From Porphyra umbilicalis (taxonomy: Eukaryota > Rhodophyta > Bangiophyceae > Bangiales > Bangiaceae): a DNA stretch of 64,000 bases. The notes under the pieces were generated by a model. That model did no database searches. It saw nothing but the letters and a program-made list of their open reading frames with translations, and was not told where the DNA came from. Location of the stretch: assembly GCA_002049455.2 (NCBI GenBank), contig KV918839.1, positions 186,001-250,000 of the forward strand, written 5' to 3'. Of this stretch, positions 55,866 to 64,000 are shown one piece after another (position 1 is the stretch's first letter; every line of letters begins with the position of its first letter). The position numbers and the translations under genes were made by a program.

Positions 55866-56272
55866 TAACAAGGTTATGTATGCTTCCTGACCAGCTGCGA
55901 AAAGAAAAGGTGCTGCTGAGTGCACTTGCTTCACGCGTTCCTTCACTTGTGCATGCACAGGACTGCATGCAGTCCAGCTCACATCGGAGGTACGTCGAGC
56001 ACTTCTGGGACAAACACGAGCAAAACACAAATTTCTTGGAGAGGATCCTTGTTGGGTCTTTGAAGGGCGCTGGTTACGGCATTGTGGGTCTTTTTGTGCA
56101 CAAACACTTCTTTCATACCGTTTCTGCCCTCCAAAGGTATCAGTCACCAGTACCCGACACCACCTCCCCAGCCTGCCATTCCCATCCATACCCCAGACGT
56201 TTTAGCGCACTGCCACCGGCATGTACCAGCCCCTCAGTAGAGCCCAAAAGACGGGACTACTACCATCACAGG
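55866..56272 (-). repeat. Right arm of the large inverted repeat, outer part
   Basis: Complementary to about 46415-46800. Continuation of the arm after the Harbinger-like insertion; similarity stops after GACGGGACTACTACCATCACAGG. Confidence 0.8.
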
Positions 56273-56689
56273 AAGCCTAGAGGACGTCCTTTGCCACGTA
56301 CTTTCCCCAGACCTCCCCAGCTATGGGCACGAGCTACCTACAGAGGTCCCAAGCTATCAAAGTACTCTGAGCCACTCCGGAAGTTGTGTACACCCCCTGC
56401 AAGGAATGTATCCATGGTATGCCGCCCCCCCACCGATGTGTATACGGCAACTTAACGATTGCTCCTTCCGGCTACGGAAGGCAACAAAGTCATGTGGCGG
56501 TCAACAACACACTTTTCAAGGTGCGTTTACACATGGAGTAGCTCAGAGACTGTGCGGGCTCCATAGAAGTCGCCAGGGAAAAGTACAACACGACATTATA
56601 CCCCCCCCAACTGACCACACCAAACCAGCCCAGTACCCCGACGGCACCTGCCCCCGTCCGCCCGAGTCAGGGGGAAGTGGTAGGGACAA
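56273..56689. other. Short spacer, no gene
   Basis: No ORF or motif supported. Confidence 0.4.
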
Positions 56690-57560
56690 AAGGCACCCAC
56701 CTGTGGCGCGAGCCGCCGCCAGGGCGGCGCCAACGAACGGCTGCAGCAGCCGCCGCGCGGACGGCAGCAGCCGGTGGCAGCGGCAGCCGGTGGTGGCGGC
56801 GGCGGCAGGCGGCGGCGGCAGGCGGCGGCAGCAGAGGCTGTGGCGGCAGAGGTGGTGGCCGGGGGCCGCGGTGGCGGCACGCAAGGGCGGTGGTGGCAGG
56901 GGGCGGGGGCGGCGGCAGCAGGAAGCGGCGGCAGGGGGCAGCGGCGGCGGCGGTGGCGGCACGAGGCCGCGGCGGTGGCACGCAGGGGAGGCGGCGGCAC
57001 GGGACGGCGGCCGCGGTGGCGGCGGCAGAAGGCGGCAGCGGTGACACGCAGGGGCGGCGGCGGTAGAAGGCAATGGCGACAGCGGCAGCGGCGGCAGAAG
57101 GCCGTGGCGGTGGTAGCAGCGGCGGCGGAGGCCGCAAATGGCGGCGACGGCAGTCAGGGAGGGCGGCGGCAGGAGGAAGCGACGGCTCCGGCAGCGGGAC
57201 GGGGCGGCGGCGGCGGCAGCGGCGGCAGGGGTTGGCCGGAGAGAGGGCGGAAGGGGTGGCGGCGGCGGCGGGGGCGGCGGGGGCGGGGGCGGGGGCGACG
57301 GCAGCGGCGAGGGCGGCGGGGGCAGCGGCGGCGGGGGCGGCGGCTGCGGCGGCGGGCCGCGGGGGCGGGGGCGGAGGCAAGGTCAGGGGCGGCGGGGGCG
57401 GCGCGAGGGCGGCGCGGGCGGGGGCGGCGGCGGCGGGGGCGGGGGCGGCGGGGGCGGGGGCGGGGGCGGGGGCGGGGGTGGGGGCGGCGGGCCGCGGGGG
57501 CGGGGGCGGGGACGGGGGCAGGGGCGGCCGGGTCTGGGCCGGCGCGGGCGCGGTGGCGAT
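56690..57560. repeat. GGC-rich array (G-rich on plus strand)
   Basis: Interrupted GGCGGC/GGGGGC repeats with nearly pure (GGGGGC)n from about 57420 to 57520. It lies outside the right arm as the C-rich array lies outside the left arm, so the pair has mirrored strand asymmetry. Confidence 0.85.
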
Positions 57561-58390
57561 GGCGGTGGCGTGGTCGTCGTGCCCGTCATGACGGTCACGG
57601 TTTACACCCGCAGGCGAGGCCTGTTGGTGGGGTCGTGTGTAGTAGCGTAGGTGGGGGGGCAGTCATGGATTCTGGTCATGCCCGGTCACGCCCACGGTGC
57701 GGTGATTACTCATACACGCGTGCATCCGAGGAGGGTAGGTAAGTATCGAGCTGGGCACGTGGCACTATTGGGTGTCGTGGCAGGCCGGGCCGAGGAGCGG
57801 GCCCGGGCGCGGCCGGGCGCGGCCCGCTGGCCGGGCGCCGAGCGCTGAGAGCGCGTCTCCGCACCAAAAAACGGTACGTGATCGAGACTTCCAGATACTA
57901 TTGTTGTCCCTGACGCGATTCTGGATCAACGACGCCCCAAGTGGATCACCAGAATCGTCGATTCCAGCTTGTTTGCCCATTGCTTTTTCTCCCCACGAAC
58001 GCCGTTGCCTCGATATATAGCCGAACAGGGGATAAACATACCTGCAGGAAGCTCTAGGGAAGACGCTTCTTTTGGTGCCAGTTGCACTCGTAGGCTCGAA
58101 AAAAAAGGGCAGTGATCGATGGGTTGAGCGCACATAGCGCATATCAGCGTCGAAGTGCCCGAAACATTACGGATCAAGTGGATCGATCGGGATCAAGCTC
58201 GCACCAGGTGGTGGCAGTCTGCGAGCGCGCGCGCTTTCTCGCGGCAGCGTCGGCCATTGTCTCTCAGCCGACAGGCAAAGCGACAGTCCCGCCAGCCGCA
58301 CCCTCCCGCTCCAACCTTCGCTCCCGCTCGGTCCTCCCCACTTGCCCAACCTCCTCACTTGCCAAGCAGCGGCTCAACATGAAACGTGTA
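57561..58390. other. Intergenic, no gene
   Basis: Contains a copy (57863-57906, inverted) of the segment at 47993-48036. Nothing coding supported. Confidence 0.4.
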
Positions 58391-60687
58391 TTGCTGATGT
58401 CTCAATTTTGTCCTCTCCGGACAAGAACATCAGTTCCCTGGCCTTTAGGACAGGGTGCTCTCAAAGTGTAGTGATGCACACATATACTTAGATCAAGGGA
58501 CTTGATCTTCGTTTCAGAGGTGGCAGGTTGCATTCGTGTCCTCAGGGATCTGAGGGCGTGTCAGTGTTTGAAGGGTCGCGATGACGCTAAAAGCGAATGG
58601 AGTTACGTGGCTGAGAAGGACTGTCCTGCCACAGGGGTCACATGGCCCGGACGGCGCCTGCCCCCCAGCCCCCCCCACCGCCCCGAGTTGCGTGCGGCGA
58701 CCGCGCGCAGCGACTTCCGAGGTTCAACGCGCCCACGATGACCCGCGGGTGATCGCGCCTGCGCGCGGCTTTTGTTGCGGCGGCTCGTCGGCGAGATCTG
58801 AAGCCATCTAGCTAGCGGCGCGGTTAGAGGCGCCCCGTCGCGCGGCGGTCGGTCCCACCCGCCCGCCCGTGCGCCGTGTCGACCGCCCCGCCCGCCCTGC
58901 GCAGGTGCGCTGCGCGGCAGAGTGACGGTCCCTCCCGTTGGCGTCGCGCGACGCCGGCGCCGCCGCGCTGCGGTGGCAGCGGCGGCCCCAATTTCCCGCC
59001 CCACGCCCCCCCCGCCACGGAAACGTGGCTGTACGCGCCCCCATGCGCGCTCGCGGCTATGGAGCCGGCCTGCGTGCCCGGTGTCAGTGCGTCGCCGAGC
59101 GCGCCTCTGCCCTGAAGGCCAGGGTATTGCACGCACGTGCCTGGAATATGCTCATGTACAACTGTGAGGACTCCGAAGTACGGAATGACTGTCAATAAGG
59201 ACGAATTCAAAGTACATTTGAGGACAGACTGTTCGAAAGCTGTGTCGGCTTTGGATAATTGTATCATGGCCGGTGCCTTCATGCCCCTGTAACGCGCGAT
59301 TTGGTTGGAAATCCGCTCCGAAAGTCTGAAGGAGAACGCTCGGAGCTGGACAGCTGCGCACCTCTCTCGTCCCGACCTTCGCATCTCAGCTGATTCTCCG
59401 CGGATCGGTCGGTCTGGCACTTCCGGTGGGACAATTCGCACCTCTGGGCGCCGGAACCGACTGTGGATCGCCGCGGATTGCCCGCGATCCCCGAGTAACG
59501 GCAGGAAACAGCCGGGACCGACTGGCCTTCTTGGGTGTTGCGCAACAGGCCGGCGAACAGAACAGACGATCTTTATTGTGATTCTCACAAAAACTGGACC
59601 TCGGTGCATCAGCTTCCGTTGCAAAATCACTGTTTCATTGGCTCAGGGGGCGGTTCATGATGCTGAAGCGGATGTTGCGGATCCAGTTTTTGTGAGAAGC
59701 ACAATACAGTTCTCTATCATCTGATTGACTGCAACGCAAGAGCCTTGCACGAAAGATTCGATCGCTGGTTGGCCATGCGGTCCCTTCGACGCGCCTTCGT
59801 CTTCGTCGCCGACTTCAGCCTGATGCACGTTGCTAGGTGCGACACAGGGGTGATCATGTTCGTGGTGCGGTAGCAGAGGGGGGAATGCAGCCTGCTTAAG
59901 GGGAGTCTATCCGAAGTGCGGGGAAGAATACAATACCTCTGCGCGTACTCTTTATTTGTAAAACATCCAAGCACACGCCATATTGGTACTCTGGCCCCTC
60001 GTCCCCGACTGCCGCCCCCCTCCGACGAAGCCTCCTCCGTGCTGTCAGGGAAAAAATACATGCGTGAAGGACGCCGCTGGGCTACGCCCTATGCTCCACT
60101 CTGTATGGATGACGAGTAGGTGGGAGGCAAGCAGGGAGTATCGGGCGGGGACGGAGAGACATGTCGGAGGGCGCGATGCAGGCCCGCCACAGTACCGGAT
60201 CACAAAAGGAAGCACGGAGGATGTCACCAGGAAAATGCTTTAACAAAGGCAGAGTGATGCTGGCATAAAGATACAAAATCACCACGGGAGGCATCCAGCC
60301 CCTGCATTCCTGGTCATCACCCCACGCCCCTCACACCCCTCCAGTGTGACCTTCCCCCGACCCCCCGGCCACCCCTCTCGGAAACGGCTCACACATAGAC
60401 GCTCACGTACCCGAGAGATTGCCAGCACAGCACGGAGCACCGGCGCGAAGCGAGACGACGGTGGCGGGCACCACGACGACGGGCCGACGGTGCTGACGAC
60501 GGTCGTGGCCGACGGTCGGGGTGGCACCAACCGTTTTGATGCGCTCAGACAATTTCAATTAACAGTCGACTTCAGCATGAAAAGTGTGCGGAGAACTCCT
60601 TGTCAAGTACGCAGTTAACAACATTTTCCAAGTTTTAAAGAGCACTGTTGTTCTTGTCCGGAGAGGACAAAATTGGGACATCAGCAA
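58391..60687. mobile_element. Non-autonomous TA-flanked DNA transposon, 2.3 kb
   Basis: Inverted ends of about 42 bp begin TTGCTGATGTCYCAATTTTG and continue TCCTCTCCGGACAAGAACA with two or three differences. TA precedes the left end (58389-58390) and follows the right end (60688-60689). No transposase; internal frames are short or GC-rich. A 129-bp MITE is nested inside (59576-59704). Best explained as a Tc1/mariner-type non-autonomous element; its first bases resemble one end of the 161-bp MITE at 50561. Confidence 0.8.
59576..59704. mobile_element. 129-bp MITE flanked by TA
   Basis: Ends TTGTGATTCTCACAAAAACT (then GGA) and the inverted TTGTGCTTCTCACAAAAACT match at 22 of 23 positions, with TA on both sides (59574-59575, 59705-59706). 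Stowaway-like by size and target site. Confidence 0.85.
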
Positions 60688-60943
60688 TATGCCTTCAGAT
60701 CTCTTTTCTGACAACATCCCACGACGCTATGCTCCATAGCGAGAAAAGTGATCCAAACACGCGTCAGGAACAATACATGTGTGATCGGCATTGTCGAATC
60801 CTACCTCCGTCAGCTCGTGCGCTGGCACAGGCGGCGGCGGACAGCGACGGGGCGGCCTCGTTGCCACTCGTATGGCGCGGATATGGCCGTTTTGAAATCA
60901 CGAGAGGCGTGAGACCGAAATGCTGTATGTGATGGGCCAATCA
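60688..60943. other. Upstream region of the ABC transporter gene
   Basis: No gene. A CCAATCAGAG (CCAAT-type) motif at 60937-60946 borders the hairpin at 60944-60993. Confidence 0.35.
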
Positions 60944-60993
60944 GAGCCGCCACGCGTGGCGGGCGTACAGACGCCCGCCACGAGTGGCGGCTC
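60944..60993. repeat. Hairpin with 23-bp arms and ACAG loop
   Basis: GAGCCGCCACGCGTGGCGGG... (60944-60966) pairs with 60971-60993 with one mismatch around ACAG. It is 280 bp upstream of the ABC transporter ATG. Confidence 0.88.
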
Positions 60994-61273
60994 CGGCCCG
61001 GCTTGGCAGGCGCAGACGCCGGCACGGCGCGCGTCTTGATCGACTGCCGTCGGGGCTTGCGCAACGTTTATCGGCCGCCGCCGCGCAAGCCGTGCCCACG
61101 ACGGGCGCTCCCAGGGGACGCCGCGCCCTCCTTGACCGCGCCCCCCAACCTTGGTGGCAGCCGGCTGCGTTGCCGGTGGCGCCACCCCCGGCGTCCTTGC
61201 CACCCCCTTCTCCCCTGCAGACGCCCGTCGCTCCGTGGTGGCCCGACCGTCGGCGCCCCCCCCCCCCCCCACC

Positions 61274-64000
61274 ATGGGCCTCTTTCTTTCCCAATCCCGC
61301 GGCCTCGCCGCCCGCTCGTGGCACTACCAAAAGCGGCAGACGGGGGTCAATGTGTGCCAGTTTATCATCTCCCCCCTGCTGCTCGTCCTCCTCGCCCTCC
61401 TCGCCAAGGTCTTTCGCGAAAAGCCCGAAACGGTGCCGGCCTACGCCACCGCCGTCGCTGGCGGCTTTGCGCCCGCTTTTGTGCGCCCCGACGTGTGTAC
61501 GGAAAACCTGGCGGCGTTGCGGTCGGGGGTGTGTAATGCGTCGCCCTTCCAGCCGCGCCCGCTGGAGGTGCCGGTCCTCGACGCCACCCGCGGCGGCGGC
61601 GGGGCGGACGTCGGGTCGGTGTTTTACGAGGCGTGCACGGCCGCCGAGGTCGAGGCGCTGCCGGCCGCGTGCCTCGCTGTGGGGAACGGACCCAACGCGC
61701 CGGCGGCCAACAGCAGCGGCTTGCTCAGCGGCTGGTCGATCGGCCCCGCCGTCTACCCCGGGCTGCTCGACGACGGGCCGGACTCGTTTAGCCAAACGCA
61801 AACGCCCTATGACGGGGTGCTGCTCCAGCTGTTCAAAGGGAACCGCACTGACCCCCGCTACGTGGGGCTGCTGGGGGCGTCGCGCGCGGGGATTGTCGAC
61901 ACCCTCTACGGCACCCGCTCGCGGGGCTTCACGGACCGCTCTGCGTTTTACCGTTTGATGTACGACGCGCCCGAGTCGGGCCGCCCCTTTCCGGCATTCC
62001 CCACTGCCCTGGCCATTGATGAATACACTGGTGGCGGCTCTGCCGGCGTGACGCCGCCGTCGACTGAGGCCATTGCGGTCCGCGCGACGGTGCTCTACAA
62101 CATTAGCGAGACGAACAACTGCACGGAGGAGTGCCCGCTCGTCGCGGGCATCTCGTCGCTAACCGACGCGGTCATGAAGGACGCGCTCGGCGCCTCCTCG
62201 TCGGCGGCCGTCTACCTCCGCCGTTTCCCCGACACGGGGTCGGTCTCCCAAGTCGAATTTATCGAGTTGGCGATTGGCATTACGCTCGCGTTGCTCTTTC
62301 ACTTTCTCCTTCCAGGCTTCATGCGTATGCTCGTGTACGAGCGCTCTGCGGGGCTGCGGCAGATGATGCAGATGCACGGCCTGCGGACGAGTCACTACTG
62401 GGTCGTCACCTACCTCGGCTTTTATGCGCAATACGTGCTTGCGGCGGTGCTCTTGGCGATTGTCGGCTTTGCCGCCCGTATTGCCTTCTTCCTAGAGACC
62501 TCTCCACTGGTGCGTTTTCGGGAGGGGGAGGGGAGGGGGGACGGTGGGGGCAAAACGACGACGTTGTGACGGGCGGGGTGCGACGTTGCGCGGGCCTGCG
62601 CGGTGGGCCTGTGGTTGGCAGAGGCGATGCCTCGCCACTTGTTTTTGTGCCGTACGACTGACAGAGTGCTGACCTGTGGCTGGTGAGTGTCTGACATGTA
62701 TCGTGTGGGTGTCGGTGCTTGACGATGACCTCTTTTGTGTGCTGGCGGACGACTCTTCGACTGCTTTGTTGTTGCTGGTGCACGTGGGACAGGCCTACGC
62801 GCCGCTGTTTTTCCTGTGGGGCCACACGATGATTGCGCTGGCCATGGTCCTCGCGCCCTGGTTCTCCTCCCCCGAGACGGCGCTCATCGCTGGCTGGTTT
62901 GCAGTCATCCTCATCTCCCTGATGGGGGGACCCTACCTCGGCACCCTGTTCACGTACGTTGGGTGGTGGTGGGTGCGGCCTCGTTCCGGGTCGACTTGCG
63001 GCCGGCGTCGCTCGTTTTCCTGACCCGTGCGCAGGGATTTGTTAGCCCCGTGTGTCGGTGGTGTCGGGTGACCGGTTCGATGTGCGGAGGGTTCGATGTT
63101 GACCCGTCGCTTCCTCATCCCCGTGTCACACTTCGTTTTGCCTGTCTCGAGCGGCTCCGTTATTGGTTTGGCGGGTTTCCCCCTCTCAGGTCCGACACCG
63201 GGGACTCCCTCTTCAACGCCGTCAGCCTGCTCCCTTCCTTTGCATTCATGCGTGCCGTCTATCACGCGGCCGCCTTTACCGCTGGCGGGCACGGCGTAAC
63301 TCTTTCCGAAGGCGAGTACGCGGGGACGCCCCTCGGCATGTGCCGCGGGGATGGCCCCTTTTGCACCGTCTTTATCTTCCTCATTGGCCAGTGGGCGGTG
63401 CTTCTGGTGGCGGGGTTGTACCTCGACCGGGTCCTACCAGGATCGGGATCCATCCGGGAGCATCCGCTCTTCTTTTTGGGCGTCGAGCGAGGCGCCGGCT
63501 GGCGGGTGTTGCCGTCCCAGCGGCGGGCGGACGCGAGCGCCGCCGCGGCGATGGCGGGCGTCGTCAAGCCGGGCGCGGATGTGGGAACGTCCGAGTCAGA
63601 CGAGGAGGCCGCTCGGGGGATCGCAGCGCACCATGCCGAGGCCGACGACGTGGCGGAGGAGCGGGTACGAGCGGCAGCGCTCGGCGATGGGAGCACCGGC
63701 GTGGTGCTTCACGACCTCGTCAAGGTCTACCCGGGCACCCCGCCCAAGCGAGCGGTCGACGGCTTGTCACTGGCGGTCGCGCAGGATTCCGTCTTTGGGG
63801 TGCTCGGGGCCAACGGCGCCGGAAAATCGTCGACGATTGCGGTGTTGACGGGGCTGGCATCGCCGACGGCCGGGCAGGTGTGGATGAACGGCGTCAACAC
63901 CGTGTCGGACGTGCGAGGCGTCCACCGGGGGCTCGGCGTGTGCCCGCAACACGACGTGCTGTGGGGGACGCTGACGGGGGAGGAGCACCTCACCCTTTAT
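61274..64000 (+). CDS. ABC subfamily A transporter, 5' part (three exons visible)
   Basis: Start MGLFLSQSRG in a CCACCATGGG context. Exon 1 is 61274-62509, intron 1 GTGCGT...GACAG (62510-62792), exon 2 62793-62953, intron 2 GTACGT...CTCAG (62954-63189), and exon 3 from 63190 past the window edge; all junctions keep frame. An N-terminal membrane segment at residues 28-47 is followed by a ~300-residue non-membrane loop with N-glycosylation-type sites and paired Cys. Then come membrane helices with the cytoplasmic LVYERSAGLRQMMQMHGLRT motif typical of ABCA proteins, further helices in exons 2 and 3, an acidic linker (ADVGTSESDEEAARG), and a nucleotide-binding domain with Walker A GANGAGKSST (~63.81 kb) and Q-loop VCPQHDVLWGTLTGEEHLTL. 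The signature and Walker B motifs lie beyond the window. The family moves lipids across membranes; the substrate is unknown here. Confidence 0.93.

Noticed and set aside
55592-56455. 287-codon plus-strand frame
   Set aside because: It starts inside the Harbinger-like element and runs across its border into the inverted-repeat arm, so it cannot be an original gene as a unit.
1-64000. LTR retrotransposon, endogenous virus or Polinton
   Set aside because: No reverse transcriptase, integrase, capsid or polymerase motif and no long terminal direct repeats were found in any frame examined.

Overview
The window is nuclear eukaryotic DNA with very high GC content. It has few genes, and where introns are visible they are short GT-AG introns (170, 236 and 283 nt). 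Large parts are CCG/CGG-rich low-complexity arrays, satellites and DNA transposons. The gene content (an SUZ12-like Polycomb protein, an ABCA-type transporter, a Cu+-ATPase, a GAPDH fragment resembling algal or plant enzymes) and the base composition suggest a GC-rich alga. A bangiophyte red alga of the Porphyra/Pyropia kind is my best guess, but this is inference from composition and I saw no diagnostic marker. No rRNA, tRNA, CRISPR array, reverse transcriptase or capsid gene was found.

0-8 kb: a degenerate ~130-bp satellite (1-1790), a GC-rich stretch with at most one unassigned coding fragment, then an intact IS630/Tc1-type transposase (5357-6391, minus) at the edge of a CGG-rich block. 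8.3-10.75 kb: a gene for an SUZ12-like PRC2 subunit, followed immediately by a fragment of a GAPDH gene. 10.75-21.3 kb: mostly gene-poor, with a 27-bp-periodic minisatellite (16.29-16.99 kb) and a clean 232-bp tandem satellite (18.63-19.51 kb). 21.4-30.5 kb: a small unknown cysteine-containing protein, a damaged Cu+-ATPase gene (minus) that lacks the catalytic aspartate, and a 613-aa unknown Cys/His-rich protein (minus).

30.5-60.7 kb is a transposon graveyard whose nesting can be read directly. There is a 2.0-kb TA-flanked non-autonomous element (34444-36458). A complete 6.1-kb CACTA element (39491-45636) sits inside a CCG array; it carries a TNP2 transposase, a second spliced gene, terminal inverted repeats and subterminal repeats. 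A large inverted repeat (arms 46.4-47.3 kb and 50.2-56.3 kb) follows. A Tc1 element (48178-49226) lies in its spacer, and its right arm carries a 161-bp MITE and a 5.0-kb PIF/Harbinger-like element. The left arm preserves the empty sites of both right-arm insertions. A 2.3-kb TA-flanked element (58391-60687) contains a 129-bp MITE.

61.3-64 kb: the 5' part of an ABC subfamily A transporter gene with two resolvable introns, running off the right edge. The host genes do not form an operon or a shared pathway. The coherent story is a few ordinary eukaryotic genes separated by DNA transposons and by GC-rich arrays that are either the targets of the transposons or carried inside them.
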